Notes: a model not told the origin generated them from the sequence alone. A stretch of DNA of 64,000 nucleotides from Sphingomonas sp. LR60 (GCF_036855935.1 NZ_JASPFK010000001.1:2978501-3042500), one strand, 5' to 3'; shown: positions 27,389-37,662, counted from the first letter of the stretch. Program-made: numbers and translations.

Positions 27389-28387
27389 TCAGTCGCCGGT
27401 CACCTTCGCGGGGCCGAGATCGCCCTGCCCGACCGTCGTGCTCGCCATCTCCAGCATCGCGTCCAGGCTCTTCTTGGCCTGCAAGCGCAGCCCCTCGTCC
27501 ATCTCGATCCGCGGGGTCAGGTCGCGCAGCGCAACGTAGAGCTTTTCCAATGTATTGAGCGCCATGTACGGACAGATGTTGCAGTTGCAATTGCCGTCCG
27601 CGCCCGGCGCGCCGATGAAGGTCTTGCCCGGGAGCGCCTTTTCCATCTGGTGGATGATGTGCGGCTCGGTCGCGACGATCAGCGTGTCGCCCGGCATGGC
27701 GATCGCATAATCGAGGATGCCGCGCGTCGAGCCGACATAATCGGCGTGATCGAGGATCACCGCCGGGCATTCCGGATGCGCGGCGATCGGCGCGGTCGGA
27801 TGCTGCGCGCGCAGCTTGAGCAGCTCGGTCTCGCTGAACGCCTCGTGGACGATGCACACGCCCGGCCACAGGATCAGGTCGCGCCCGGTCTTACGCGCGA
27901 GATAGCCGCCGAGATTGCGGTCGGGGCCGAAGATGATCTTCTGCTCGGGCGGGATCTTGGCGAGGATCGTCTCGGCCGAGGACGAGGTGACGATCACGTC
28001 GCTGAGCGCCTTCACCGCCGCCGAGCAATTGATGTAGGTGAGCGCTATCGCATCGGGGTGCTGCGCGCGGAAAGCGGCGAATTGCTCGGGCGGGCAGCTA
28101 TCCTCGAGGCTGCACCCGGCGTCCATGTCGGGGAGGATCACGGTCTTGTGCGGCGAGAGGATCTTGGCGGTCTCGGCCATGAAGCGCACGCCGCAAAAGG
28201 CGATGACGTCGGCGTCGGTCGCCTGCGCCTTGCGGCTGAGGTCGAGGCTGTCGCCGACGAAATCCGCGAGGTCCTGGATCTCGGGCTTCTGATAGTAATG
28301 CGCGAGGATCACGGCGTTGCGCTCCTTGCGGAGGCGGTCGATCTCGGCGCGCAGGTCGAGACCCGTCAGGTTCGTCGGCTGTTCCAT
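27389..28387 (-). CDS. nadA: Quinolinate synthase NadA
   Basis: Condenses iminoaspartate with dihydroxyacetone phosphate in NAD biosynthesis using a 4Fe-4S cluster. Seen: NAVILAHYYQKPEIQDLADFVGDSLDLS (N-terminal motif), FCGVRFMAETAKIL (first cluster Cys), ILWPGVCIVHEAF (second), and NCNCNICPYMALN (third). The ATG at 28387 (MEQPTNLTG) was chosen over the open frame to 28459. 332 residues is normal. No nadB or nadC is next to it. Confidence 0.95.
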   Translation of the reverse strand: MEQPTNLTGLDLRAEIDRLRKERNAVILAHYYQKPEIQDLADFVGDSLDLSRKAQATDADVIAFCGVRFMAETAKILSPHKTVILPDMDAGCSLEDSCPPEQFAAFRAQHPDAIALTYINCSAAVKALSDVIVTSSSAETILAKIPPEQKIIFGPDRNLGGYLARKTGRDLILWPGVCIVHEAFSETELLKLRAQHPTAPIAAHPECPAVILDHADYVGSTRGILDYAIAMPGDTLIVATEPHIIHQMEKALPGKTFIGAPGADGNCNCNICPYMALNTLEKLYVALRDLTPRIEMDEGLRLQAKKSLDAMLEMASTTVGQGDLGPAKVTGD

Positions 28388-28462
28388 GTTTGCGCAGATG
28401 GCCCGTGCCGGGGGCGCAATCAAGCGAATCAGTGTGGGTGAGTGAAGCGCGCCAATCACGGA

Positions 28463-28702
28463 CCCGTTCGCGCTGAGCTTGTCGAAGTGCGTGTTACGAG
28501 CGCTTCGCTTGGCGCACGTGCTTCGACAAGCTCAGCACGAACGGCGGTTGGGCATTCGACAAGCTCGGCCAGAGCGAGGGTGGGACCGGCTCAGGCCCAA
28601 CAATCGGCTGTCATCCCCGCGAAGGCGGGGATCCAGACGCGCAGGTCCTCGCAAGGCTCGCACCGTCAGAGGTTCTGGATTCCCGCCTTCGCGGGAATAA
28701 CG
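28463..28702. repeat. Repeat region: R1 palindrome (copy 2) and R5 palindrome
   Basis: R1 at 28463-28546 with arms CTGAGCTTGTCGAAG and CTTCGACAAGCTCAG; R5 at 28609-28702 with outer arms around CCCGCGAAGGCGGG and CCCGCCTTCGCGGG. There is no gene between 28388 and 28729. Confidence 0.85.
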
Positions 28703-28729
28703 GACAGGTGGCGACGCGAACGCTCGCTG

Positions 28730-29437
28730 CTACCGCGCGTTGCCGAGTACTTCTTCGAGCGAGCGCGTAAGGTCCCATTGGTCGCGGTTGTCGGGGCGCG
28801 ACTCACCGGCGAAACGCACCTCGACGTTGACGGGCAGGTTGGCCGCCTCCAGCGTCCCCTCGAACAGCCTTTCGAGTGCCGTGCGGGCGTTCTCGCGTGC
28901 CTTGCGCATGTTCTCGGGCTCGCGCGCCTTGGCCGCCACCACGTCGGTGGCCTTGGCGGAGACCTTCTTCTGCAACTCGGCCATTGCGCCGCGTGGCGGG
29001 AGGACGCCGGTGGTGGTGTCGATCGTCACGCGGCTCTCGTCGATGTTCGGCGCGCCGACCGTCACGTCGGGCACCTCGACCAGCAAGCGGCGGCGGCGCT
29101 CGTCATAGCGGAAGTCACGCGGGCGCAGCGACCCGAGCGGGACGAAATAGTCGACGTCATACGGCGCCTTGATGACGCGGACATATTTCAGCCAGCCCCA
29201 CATCCGTGTTGCCGAGGCGGTCGACTGGACGGTGCCCGACAGGTGACTGACGCGCAATTCGTTGCTGCCGTACAAGCGCCCGGCGACCACGCGCGCGACC
29301 GCGACGCCGCTTGCATCGGTGGCGACCGTGTATTTCTCGGTGAAATAGCGATAGCCGACGAAGGTCGCAACGAGGATCGCCGTGGCGATAGCCAGCGACA
29401 CCAGCAGCTTGCCGAGCCCGGTCAGATGCTCCGCCAT
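28730..29437 (-). CDS. DUF4230 domain membrane-anchored protein
   Basis: 235 residues: an N-terminal membrane anchor (LLVSLAIATAILVATFVGYRYF) and a DUF4230 domain (LSGTVQSTASATRMWGWLKYVRVIKAPYD read in parts; VPDVTVGAPNIDESRVTID). The C-terminal third has a helical segment with RKARENARTALERLFEG. The family has no known function. It overlaps the end of the MBL hydrolase gene by 16 bp and so is likely co-transcribed with it. Confidence 0.82.
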   Translation of the reverse strand: MAEHLTGLGKLLVSLAIATAILVATFVGYRYFTEKYTVATDASGVAVARVVAGRLYGSNELRVSHLSGTVQSTASATRMWGWLKYVRVIKAPYDVDYFVPLGSLRPRDFRYDERRRRLLVEVPDVTVGAPNIDESRVTIDTTTGVLPPRGAMAELQKKVSAKATDVVAAKAREPENMRKARENARTALERLFEGTLEAANLPVNVEVRFAGESRPDNRDQWDLTRSLEEVLGNAR

Positions 29438-30278
29438 GCGTCCCCTTCCTCCACCACCAGCCCGCGCCGCGCGAGATCGATCAGATGCGCGAGCACCGAG
29501 CGCGACGCCGCGCCGAGCAGCCGCGCGTCGAGCCCGACGTACATGCGTGCGACCATCGCGGCGATCGGCTGCGGCCGCTCGCGGAGCAGGCGCAGGATCT
29601 GACCCTCGCGCTGCTTGCGGTGGCCGAGCATCCCGCGCACCAGCCGCTGCGGGCGATCGACCGCATCGCCATGGCCGGGGTAATAGACCCGCTCGTCTCG
29701 CAGCAGCAGCTTTTCGAGGCTCGCCATGTAATCGCCCATGTCGCCGTCCGGGGGCGAGACGACGCTGGTTGCCCAGCCCATGACATGATCGCCCGAGAAG
29801 AGCGCGTTGGTTTCGGGGAGCGCGAAGGCGAGATGGTTGGCGGTGTGACCGGGGGTGGCGATGGCCTGAAGCGTCCAGCCGTCGCCTGCGACCTGCTCGC
29901 CATCCGCCAGCACGCGATCGGGGGCATAATTGGCATCGAAGGCGGCGTCGGCCTGCTCGCCCGCGTCGCGCACCACCAGCGGCGCGCAGCCGATAACCGA
30001 GGCACCGGTCTCGGCGGCAAGGCGCCGCGCGGCGGGGAGTGGTCGCGATGGTGATGGGTGATCAGGATCGCGCGGACCCGGCGGCCGGCGATCGTGCGGA
30101 GCAAGGCGGCGTGGTGCGCGTCGTCGGCCGGGCCGGGGTCGATGATCGCGAGGTCGCGGGTGCCGACGAGATGGGTCTGGGTGCCGGTGTAGGTATAGGC
30201 CGAGGCATTTGGGGCAAGGACGCGCGTCACCAGCGGTTCCAGCGTCACGGCCACGCCGGTGGGGAGGTCGTCTGCCAT
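29422..30278 (-). CDS. Metallo-beta-lactamase-fold hydrolase (interrupted by a probable sequence error)
   Basis: The first frame has the MBL zinc motif ILITHHHRDHS (HxHxDH); the second has GWTLQAIATPGHTANHLAF, NALFSGDHVMG and YYPGHGDAV, which give the remaining metal ligands. A C-terminal helical domain (HRKQREGQILRLL) is as in LACTB2-like enzymes. The frames meet at a G4 run at 30034-30037; one more base gives RDHSPAARRLAAETGAS and a 285-residue protein, the usual length. LACTB2 is an RNA endonuclease in mitochondria, but bacterial substrates are unclear. Confidence 0.85.
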
Positions 30279-30343
30279 CTGAGCTGCACATGGCGGCGGT
30301 GCGCGGTGGGTGCAAGGGTTGTGGGGTTCTCGCCCTCCCGCTT

Positions 30344-30376
30344 CGTCATTGCGAGCGTGGCGACGCTCGCAATGAC
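30344..30376. repeat. R2 palindrome (copy 2, short form)
   Basis: CGTCATTGCGAGCGTGGCGA then CGCTCGCAATGACG; a nearly perfect hairpin without the loop seen in the other R2 copies. Confidence 0.8.
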
Positions 30377-30395
30377 GGAAGAACCATCAGCGTCG

Positions 30396-32023
30396 TCAGT
30401 CGCGCTCGGCGATACGGCGGCGCATGGTGGCGAGTTCGTGGTCGAGCGAGGCGAGCGCGTCGGTGCGCTGCGCGTCGGTGAGGTCGCGGTTGATCGCCAG
30501 CCCGGCGCGGGTGCTCTCCAGACCGGCCAGGGCGGCTTGCAGCGAGTGGCGGCGCAGATTGTCCGAGTCGAGCCGGACCCGCATCGCATCCGTCTGCGCC
30601 GCGTGACGCGCCGCCCAGGCGGCCTGACGCTGGATACGGGCCGAGTCGAAGGCCGCTCTGCGCTGAATCTGTGCGGTTTGGCGTTGCAGGCGCGCGGCGT
30701 CGACCGAGGCCAGCCGGGCGGCGTTGCGCCCCAGTTCGGCAGCCCGCGCGTTCAGTTCGGCGACGTCGGCATCGCCCGGCGCCGGCGGGACGGGGGCACG
30801 GGCGGCATGGGCGGATACGGCGCGGGGGGCGCAGGCGGTGCCGGGGGCGTCTGCGCGGGGTGCGCGGCGAGGTAACGGTCGGCCTCCTCGCCCGTGTAAG
30901 TGGTGGTGCGGCCGTCGGTCGTCACGGTGACGATCGTGTCGTGGCCCTTATGCTGCTGGACGGCGATGTGACGGGTTCCAGGCGCGGTGGCCATGGCCGG
31001 CATCGGTGGCATCGGCGGCACTTCCGGAACCTCGGGCATCTCCGGCATCTCTGGCATTTCCGGCATCGTCATCTCGATCCCCGTCGCATCCTCCATCCCG
31101 GCACGAACGCGCTCGGCAGCCTGGGTGCCCGACGCGGTGAAGGCGAGGCCGCCGATCGCCAGCGCCATGATCGCCATGCTGCCGGTCGCCGTCTGCATAC
31201 GGGTGGCCTTGTTCTTGCCGAGCATCTTCAATCTCCCCTTGAGATCCTTGACGGTGTTGAGGTGGCAGGCCGGCGACACCGCGCGGCCGTATGCGGCCTT
31301 GACGATCGCGCAGCCATAAGCGTGGCGCGCCGTGCCGCCGGTGCGGGCGAGGACGCGCGCGTCGTTCGCCATTTCCTGATCGGCGCGGAACTTGCGGAAG
31401 GCGATCCAGGCCAGCGGGTTGAACCAGTGAAGCGCGAGCACCGCCAGCGCGACCCAATTGGCGACGAGGTCGCCGCGTGCGTGGTGGCCCAGCTCGTGTT
31501 CGAGCGCGAGCGCACGCTCCTCGGGATCGAAGCGCGCCGCAAAATCGCGCGGGAAGGCGACGACGCGGTCGAAGACGCCGAAGGCGAGCGGGCCGTCGGT
31601 GGCGGCGCTCTGCACGACGGTTACCGAGCCGACGCGATCGACCGCGATGCCGAGCCGCAGCACGTTATAGCGGAAGCGCAAATAGCCGACCGCCTGCCAC
31701 GCGAGCAGCAGCGCCGCGCCGCCGAGCCACAGCCCCAGCGCGATCAGCGGCCAGCCGAGCGCAGAATTGGTCGTTTCGACCGGGAGGGTCGCGACCGGAT
31801 GCCCCAGCGAGATGGTCATCGGCTCCAGCGCGGGCAGCACCGGCAGCGCCTCGCCGCGCCAACCCTCGGGCAGCGGCGGCATCACCATCCGCAGCGCGGG
31901 CAGCGCCCAGAGTGCGTAGGCGACACGCGCGCCGAACGCGTTGCGGACCGGTCCGCGCAGGACCATGACGGCCAGCATCAGCAGCGCCGACGCCAGCATC
32001 GCCTCGATCGCCCAGCCGATCAT
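30396..32023 (-). CDS. M56-family BlaR1-like membrane metallopeptidase (interrupted by a probable sequence error)
   Basis: Regulatory zinc protease. N-terminal membrane helices (MIGWAIEAMLASALLMLAVM) and the M56 motif ALEHELGHHARGD (HExxH) are followed by helix HWFNPLAWIAF. After the last helix (MAIMALAIGGLAF) come MPE/PMP repeats (residues ~310-335) and a coiled coil rich in Arg/Gln. No penicillin-binding sensor domain exists, unlike BlaR1. A C run at 30792-30796 shifts the frame; one extra base joins PPMPPVPP to APGDADVAELNARAAELGR and yields 542 residues. It overlaps the BlaI-type gene by 4 bp (ATGA). Confidence 0.85.
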
Positions 32024-32406
32024 TGCTTGAGCGCCTTGAGCAAGGCTTCGATCTCGCTGATGTCCTGATCGCTGAGCGCATCACGCTCGGCGAGGTGCGC
32101 GACCAACGGGGTCAGCCGGCCGCCGAACAGCCGGTCGATCAGCCGATCGGACTCACGCGCGACATATTCGTCGCGGCGCACCGCAGGGCTGTAGAGATAA
32201 CGACGGCCATCGACCTCGTGGCGGACGGCTTCCTTGCCGAGCAATCTACCGAGCAAGGTCTTGACGGTGGCGGCGCTCCAACCGCGCTCCGGGTCCACCC
32301 GCTCGGCCACGTCCTGCGCGGTGAGCGGGCTTTCGTCCCACAGCACCTCCATGACCGCATGTTCGGCATCGCTGATCCGTTCGACCACGACTCGCTCCCT
32401 CGCCAC
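32020..32406 (-). CDS. BlaI/MecI/CopY family transcriptional repressor
   Basis: 128 residues. N-terminal winged helix (ISDAEHAVMEVLWDESPLTAQDVAERV; GWSAATVKTLLGRLLGKEAV) and a C-terminal dimerisation region (LTPLVAHLAERDALSDQDISEIEALLKAL) as in BlaI. The downstream M56 protease is its expected partner that cleaves the repressor. The operator at 32414-32450 lies immediately upstream, implying autoregulation. Target genes beyond its own operon are not evident here; there is no beta-lactamase nearby. Confidence 0.92.
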   Translation of the reverse strand: MARERVVVERISDAEHAVMEVLWDESPLTAQDVAERVDPERGWSAATVKTLLGRLLGKEAVRHEVDGRRYLYSPAVRRDEYVARESDRLIDRLFGGRLTPLVAHLAERDALSDQDISEIEALLKALKQ

Positions 32407-32413
32407 ATCCTTC

Positions 32414-32450
32414 GACTACAGCTGTAATCGTATCGATTACGGTTGTAGTC
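32414..32450. promoter_or_regulatory. BlaI-type operator
   Basis: Two 17-bp arms GACTACAGCTGTAATCG and CGATTACGGTTGTAGTC are inverted around TAT; 15 of 17 positions pair. They contain the TACA/TGTA half-sites known for BlaI/MecI. It begins 8 bp before the repressor start codon. Confidence 0.85.
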
Positions 32451-32484
32451 AATAGCGGTCGATAGGGGTTGGTCGGGTTATTCC

Positions 32485-34145
32485 TTACAGCGGGCGGTGC
32501 CGCTGTTTGATCGCGGTCAGCGTCGTCGCGGGGGTGATCTGTTCGATGTCGGTCAGGCAATGGAGCAGCCGCACGCCCGACGCCGTCCGCAGTCGGTCCA
32601 GCGCGGGGGCGAAGTCGGCGGTCCGTTCGATCGTCTCGGCGGTCGCGCCATAGGCGCGGGCGAGTGCGGTGAAATCGGGGTTGTGGAGCCGGGTCGCGGC
32701 GGGGCGATCGGGGTATTCGCGCTCCTGGTGCATCCGGATCGTGCCATAGGTGCCGTTGTCGACGACGATGACGAGCAGGTCGGCGCCATGCTGGACCGCG
32801 GTCGCGAGTTCCTGCCCGTTCATCAGGAAGTCGCCGTCGCCCGCCACCGCGACGACGCTGCGCCCCGGCCGTCGCAACGACGCGGCAACCGCAGCGGGCA
32901 GGCCATAGCCCATCGCTCCGGCGGTCGGTGCGAGCTGCGTTCCCGGCCCGGCATAGGGCCAGTAACGATGCCACCAGCCCGAGAAATTGCCGGCGCCGTT
33001 GCAGATGATCGTGTCGGCGGGCAACGCGTCGCGCATCGCCGCGACGCACGGGCCGAGATCGAGCGCGACGCCGTCGCGCGGCTGCGGCGCCGTCCATGCC
33101 TCGTAATCGCGGCGCGCTTCGGCGGCGTGCGGGTGCGCGCCGCCATCGAGCGGGACCAGCGCCTCGGCGAACTCCGCCATGCCGGCGCAGATCGCGAGGT
33201 CGGTGGCGTAGACGCGGTGCAGCTCCTGCGAGATCGGGGTGGACGTGCACCAGCCGCTGACCGGGGTGGTCGGGGGTGACGAGCGCATAGCCGTCGGTGG
33301 TCGCCTCGCCGAGCCGTGCGCCGACGACCAGCAACAGATCGGCATCGCGGACGCGTGCGACCAGCGCTGGGTTCGGGCCGTAGCCGAGATTGCCGGCATA
33401 GGCCGGGCAGTCGTTGGCGATCGCGTCCTGTCGGCGGAAGGCGGCGGCGACCGGCACGCCCGCGCGCGTCGCCCAATCGGCGAAGGCGTTGGCTGCGGCA
33501 GTGTCCCACCCCGCCCCGCCGACGATCGCGAGCGGTCGTTCGGCGGTCGCGAGCAAGTCGCGCAACCGGTCGAGCGTGTCGGCGTCGACGTCCTGCGCCA
33601 CCCGGTCGATGCGCGCGCGATCGGCCGCCTCGACCGCGTCGAGCAGCATGTCCTCGGGCAGCGCGAGCACCACCGGGCCCGGCCGCCCGCTGACCGCGGT
33701 GGCATAGGCGCGTGCGACATATTCGGGGATGCGGCGCGCATCGTCGATCCGCGCCGCCCATTTGCACAAAGGCGCGAACATCGCGGCGAAGTCGATCTCC
33801 TGAAACGCCTCGCGGTCGCGGGTGCCGCGATCGACGTCGCCGATGAACAGGATCATCGGCTGCGAGATCCTGATGCGCGACATGGACGCCGATCGCCGCA
33901 TTGGTCGCCCCCGGACCGCGCGTCACGAAGGCGATGCCGGGCCGGTGCGTCAGCGTGCCGTCGGCGCAGGCCATGAACGCCGCCCCGCCCTCCTGCCGAC
34001 ACGTCACCACCTCGATCGAAGGCGTATCGTGGAGCGCGTCGAGTACCGCGAGGAAACTCTCCCCCGGCACGGTGAACACGCGGTCGCAGCCTTGTGCGAC
34101 GAGCTGGTCGACCAGAATACGGCCGCCGGTTCTGAGGCTTGTCAT
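32485..34145 (-). CDS. Thiamine-diphosphate enzyme, acetolactate-synthase-like (two probable sequence errors)
   Basis: Three frames give one ThDP enzyme. N part: [49 protein letters not shown] (catalytic Glu), [20 protein letters not shown]. Middle: [30 protein letters not shown] part: [32 protein letters not shown] and [13 protein letters not shown] (GDG..N cofactor motif). Breaks at 33864-33869 and 33230-33235 are both an extra base in CTGCGAGATC; removing it restores DSQPMI and DSQELHRVY, giving 552 residues. The true reaction is not clear: no IlvH-type partner lies nearby, so it may be a decarboxylase or a sulfoacetaldehyde-type enzyme. Confidence 0.85.
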
Positions 34146-34200
34146 GGGCGCGCAGCCTATCGTGTGGCGGAGGGGCCGCAAGAGGCTTGTGGTCGGAGGT

Positions 34201-34229
34201 TCATCCTCCCCCTGCAGGGAGGATGAGGG
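34201..34229. repeat. Short hairpin between the ThDP enzyme and the CoA-transferase genes
   Basis: TCATCCTCCCCCTGCAGG followed by GAGGATGA forms a near-perfect hairpin. The rest of 34146-34330 shows no gene. It resembles the start of the repeat inside murB. Confidence 0.55.
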
Positions 34230-34330
34230 TTGTCGTTGCCTTCGCGGTGTCGCTCGCTAAGGAGCGAGGGTGTGCGACACGGGGCACCGTGGACGCGCGC
34301 GATCTGGGGCCGGACGGGAGTGTGCAAGCC

Positions 34331-35044
34331 GTGGTCAACAAGGTGTACGACGATGCGGCCGCCGCGCTGGACGGGCTGCTGTTCGACGGAATGACGATCT
34401 GCGCGGGCGGGTTCGGGCTGTGCGGCATACCCGAGCGGTTGATCGACGCGATCCGCGACGCTGGCACCAAGGACCTGACGATCGCGAGCAACAATGCCGG
34501 GATCGACGGCGAAGGGCTCGGCAAGCTGCTTCGCACGCGACAGGTCAAGAAGATGATCTCCTCCTACGTCGGCGAGAACAAGGAATTCGAGCGACAATTC
34601 CTGTCCGGCGAGCTGGAGGTGGAATTCTGTCCGCAAGGCACGCTGGCCGAGCGCTGCCGCGCGGGCGGCGCGGGCATCCCCGGCTTCTACACCAAGACCG
34701 GCGTCGGCACGCAGGTGGCCGAGGGCAAGGAAGTGAAGCTGTTCGACGGAGAGGAATATATTCTCGAACGCGGCATCCGCGCCGATCTGTCGATCATCAA
34801 GGGCTGGAAGGCCGACGAGAGCGGCAATCTGATCTTCCGCAAGACCGCACGCAACTTCAACCAGCCGATGGCGACAGCGGGCAAGGTCTGCGTCGCCGAG
34901 GTCGAGGAAGTGCTGCCGGTCGGTGCGCTCGACCCCGATCACATCCACCTGCCCGGCATCTATGTGAAGCGGATGATCGTCGGCAGCCCGTACGAAAAGA
35001 AGATCGAATTTCGCACCACCCGCCCACGCGTGCAAGCGGCGTGA
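34331..35044 (+). CDS. scoA: Succinyl-CoA:3-ketoacid-CoA transferase subunit A
   Basis: 237 residues. Transfers CoA between succinyl-CoA and acetoacetate in ketone-body use. Subunit A motifs: [71 protein letters not shown]. The catalytic Glu is in subunit B. The frame is open upstream to 34139, but the GTG at 34331 ([10 protein letters not shown]) matches the family start. The gene overlaps the phosphatase gene (GTGA). Confidence 0.92.
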   Translation: MVNKVYDDAAAALDGLLFDGMTICAGGFGLCGIPERLIDAIRDAGTKDLTIASNNAGIDGEGLGKLLRTRQVKKMISSYVGENKEFERQFLSGELEVEFCPQGTLAERCRAGGAGIPGFYTKTGVGTQVAEGKEVKLFDGEEYILERGIRADLSIIKGWKADESGNLIFRKTARNFNQPMATAGKVCVAEVEEVLPVGALDPDHIHLPGIYVKRMIVGSPYEKKIEFRTTRPRVQAA

Positions 35045-35988
35045 AGCGCGCGAGCGTCCTGCTGGCGCTCGCCGCGACGCTCGGCGGATGCGCGGCGCAG
35101 CGGCAGGTGCTGCTCGGACGGCCCAGCCCGCCACCCCTCGCAGTCGATCCGCCCGCCCCGCCGGGCGTGCCGCCCGCGATGGCGTGGCTCTATGGCTCGG
35201 GCGAGGCGGCGGCTTTGTCCGAACAGGCGTATAATGGCATGGTCCGCTACGTTCGCGACGTGTTGACCGCGGCGCGCGACCGGCGCGGGCGGCTGCCGTC
35301 GCAGCGGCCCGCGGGCACGTTGCCGCGCTGGCCGGCGTCGGTGGTGCTCGCGCCTTGGGCGACCGCGGCGAGCGCAGATACGGTGCCGTGCGGCACGCTG
35401 CCGCCCGCGGTGGTGCTCGACATGGACGAAACCGCGGTGCTCAACCTCGGCTATGAATATGACGATGCGCAAGCCCCGCGCGGCTTCGACCAGAAACGCT
35501 GGGAACGCTGGGAGAAGGGCGGCGCGACGCGCGTGGCCGCGGTGCCGGGCGCGGTGGCGGCGTTCCACGCATTGCGCGCGATGGGCGTGACGATGGTCAT
35601 CAACACCAACCGCTCCGCCAGCAATGCCGAGGCGACCGCAAAGGCGCTGGCGAACGCCGGACTCGGCGACTTCCGCCACGGCGAGACGCTGTTCCTGAAG
35701 GGCGATGCCGACGGCAAGTCGGGCAAGGACGGGCGGCGTTCGGCGATCGCGGCGAAATATTGCGTCGTCGCGCTGGCGGGCGACCAGCTCGGCGACTTCG
35801 CGGATTTGTTCAACCCGCCCGGCCCTGCCCCGGCGGTCGGGCGGCGGATGCTGACCGCGGTCGCGCCGATCGAGGCGCGCTGGGGCAATGGCTGGTTCGT
35901 CTTGCCCAACCCGGTCTACGGCACCGGGCTCGGCAGCGGTTGGGACGAGACCTTCCCGGCCGACAAACGCTGGAAGGACGTGCCATGA
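35041..35988 (+). CDS. HAD-family acid phosphatase lipoprotein, e(P4)/class B-like
   Basis: 315 residues. A lipoprotein signal ([11 protein letters not shown]) anchors it to a membrane. The HAD motif [13 protein letters not shown] (nucleophile Asp and the second Asp) begins the domain at about residue 122; motif II is in VTMVINTNR and a conserved Lys/Asp block follows in the C-terminal part. The family includes e(P4) NAD nucleotidase/5'-nucleotidase. The GTG start overlaps the stop of scoA by 4 bp and its stop overlaps the next gene, so it is embedded in the sco operon, an unusual position. Confidence 0.85.
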   Translation: MKRASVLLALAATLGGCAAQRQVLLGRPSPPPLAVDPPAPPGVPPAMAWLYGSGEAAALSEQAYNGMVRYVRDVLTAARDRRGRLPSQRPAGTLPRWPASVVLAPWATAASADTVPCGTLPPAVVLDMDETAVLNLGYEYDDAQAPRGFDQKRWERWEKGGATRVAAVPGAVAAFHALRAMGVTMVINTNRSASNAEATAKALANAGLGDFRHGETLFLKGDADGKSGKDGRRSAIAAKYCVVALAGDQLGDFADLFNPPGPAPAVGRRMLTAVAPIEARWGNGWFVLPNPVYGTGLGSGWDETFPADKRWKDVP

Positions 35989-36299
35989 CCGACGAACCCA
36001 CGGGCGCGATCGCGCTGGAGAACGGCGACGTGCTGACCGACCGTTCGGCGGAGGTCGCGCGGATCTGGGTTACCGATGGCGCGGGCGCGTCGGTGTGGAT
36101 CAACGCGGGCGTGCTGGGCGATGCCCACGTCTTCGGCTATTTGATGGCCGATACCGTGCGCCACGCCGCACGCGCCTATGCCGGCACCTATGGCATGACC
36201 GAGGACGAGGCGTTGCAGACGATCGTCGCCGGGCTGAGCGAGCAATTGCGCGAGCAGGCCACCGAGATCACCACCATCCAGAACGGGAGCCTGAATTGA
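35985..36299 (+). CDS. Small conserved protein (DUF5076-like)
   Basis: 104 residues, acidic: [38 protein letters not shown], then helices with [20 protein letters not shown]. It resembles DUF5076, found in alphaproteobacteria, though I place the name with moderate certainty. It starts inside the stop of the phosphatase (ATGA) and its stop overlaps the next start (TGATG). Position between scoA and scoB suggests a linked function, but nothing in it identifies one. Confidence 0.65.
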   Translation: MTDEPTGAIALENGDVLTDRSAEVARIWVTDGAGASVWINAGVLGDAHVFGYLMADTVRHAARAYAGTYGMTEDEALQTIVAGLSEQLREQATEITTIQNGSLN

Positions 36300-36964
36300 T
36301 GTCGCAGGAAGCGAAAGGCCCAGACGCGAAGGGCTGGGATCGCAACGGCATGGCGGCGCGCGCCGCGCGCGAGCTGAAGGACGGTTATTACGTCAATCTC
36401 GGCATCGGCATCCCGACGTTGGTCGCGAACAACATTCCGGCGGGGATGACGGTGACGCTCCAGTCCGAGAACGGGATGCTGGGGATCGGGCCGTTCCCCT
36501 ATGACGACGAGGTCGACCCCGACCTGATCAACGCCGGCAAGCAGACGATCAGCGAGCTGCCCTCCTCCGCCTATTTCGGCAGCGAGCAGAGCTTCGCGAT
36601 GATCCGCGGCGGGCATATCGACCTGACCGTGCTCGGCGCGATGGAAGTGTCGGAGGGCGGCGACATCGCCAACTGGATGATCCCCGGCAAGATGATCAAG
36701 GGGATGGGCGGCGCGATGGATCTGGTCGCCGGCGTCAAGAAGATCATCGTCGTGATGGAGCATGTCTCCAAGGACGGCAGCCCGAAGTTCCTGCCGGCCT
36801 GTTCGTTACCGCTGACGGGCAAGAACGTCGTCGACATGATCGTCACCGATCTGGCGGTGTTCCAGCGCCCGGACCATGACGCACCGTTCCGGCTGGTCGA
36901 GCTGGCGCCCGGCGTGACCGCCGACGAGGTCGCGGCAAAGACGGCGGCGCGGTACGAGGTGTAA
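36299..36964 (+). CDS. scoB: Succinyl-CoA:3-ketoacid-CoA transferase subunit B
   Basis: 221 residues. Subunit B features: [20 protein letters not shown], the catalytic Glu in [10 protein letters not shown], and [23 protein letters not shown]. It is coupled to the preceding gene through a TGATG overlap. With scoA it forms the active alpha2-beta2 enzyme. Here two genes intervene between A and B, whereas they are usually adjacent. Confidence 0.93.
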   Translation: MSQEAKGPDAKGWDRNGMAARAARELKDGYYVNLGIGIPTLVANNIPAGMTVTLQSENGMLGIGPFPYDDEVDPDLINAGKQTISELPSSAYFGSEQSFAMIRGGHIDLTVLGAMEVSEGGDIANWMIPGKMIKGMGGAMDLVAGVKKIIVVMEHVSKDGSPKFLPACSLPLTGKNVVDMIVTDLAVFQRPDHDAPFRLVELAPGVTADEVAAKTAARYEV

Positions 36965-36969
36965 AGCCG

Positions 36970-37662
36970 GTGGCCTACACGCTCATCACCGCCAACCGTA
37001 ACTATTCGAGCTGGTCGCTGCGCCCGTGGCTGCTGATGACGACGCTCGGCATCGCGTTCGAGGATCGCATCGAACCGTTCGTGTCGATGGACAATTATGC
37101 CGCGTTCCGCGCCTTCTCGCCGACGGGGCAGGTGCCGGTGCTGATCGATGGCGAGAAGACCGTTTGGGACTCGCTCGGCATCGCGCTGTATCTCGGCGAG
37201 CGGCATGACGGCCTGTGGCCGACCGACCCGACAGCGCGCGCCTGGGCGATGTGCGCCGCGACCGAGATGCACGGCGGCTTCGCCGCGCTCCGCAACGAGC
37301 GGACGATGACGGTCGGACAGCGCGTGACGCCGCACGATACCTCGCCGCGACTCGCGCGTGACGTCGCGCGACTGGCGGAGCTTTGGGAAGAAGGCTTGTC
37401 GCGGTTCGGCGGGCCGTTCCTGGCCGGCGCGTCGTTCAGCGCGGTCGACGCCTTCTTCGCACCGGTGGCGTTCCGGGTGCGCACCTATGACATCGACGTC
37501 GGCGAGGCGGGCGCACGCTGGGTGGCGTGGATGCTGGAACAACCGGCGATGCGCGCGTGGGAAGCTGCCGCCTTGGCAGAGACGTTCCGCGAAGCCTCGC
37601 ATGAGGCGGAGGTCACCGCGGTCGGCGTAGTGACGGAGGATCATCGCGCATTGCCCTCGTAA
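36970..37662 (+). CDS. Glutathione S-transferase family protein
   Basis: 230 residues. Thioredoxin-like N domain (TANRNYSSWSLRPWLLM, cis-Pro motif TGQVPVL and E/D-S motif VWDSLG, which bind glutathione) and an all-helical C domain (GASFSAVDAFFAPVAFRVRTY). The start is GTG, 5 bp after scoB, so it is likely part of the same operon. The substrate is unknown. Confidence 0.85.
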   Translation: MAYTLITANRNYSSWSLRPWLLMTTLGIAFEDRIEPFVSMDNYAAFRAFSPTGQVPVLIDGEKTVWDSLGIALYLGERHDGLWPTDPTARAWAMCAATEMHGGFAALRNERTMTVGQRVTPHDTSPRLARDVARLAELWEEGLSRFGGPFLAGASFSAVDAFFAPVAFRVRTYDIDVGEAGARWVAWMLEQPAMRAWEAAALAETFREASHEAEVTAVGVVTEDHRALPS

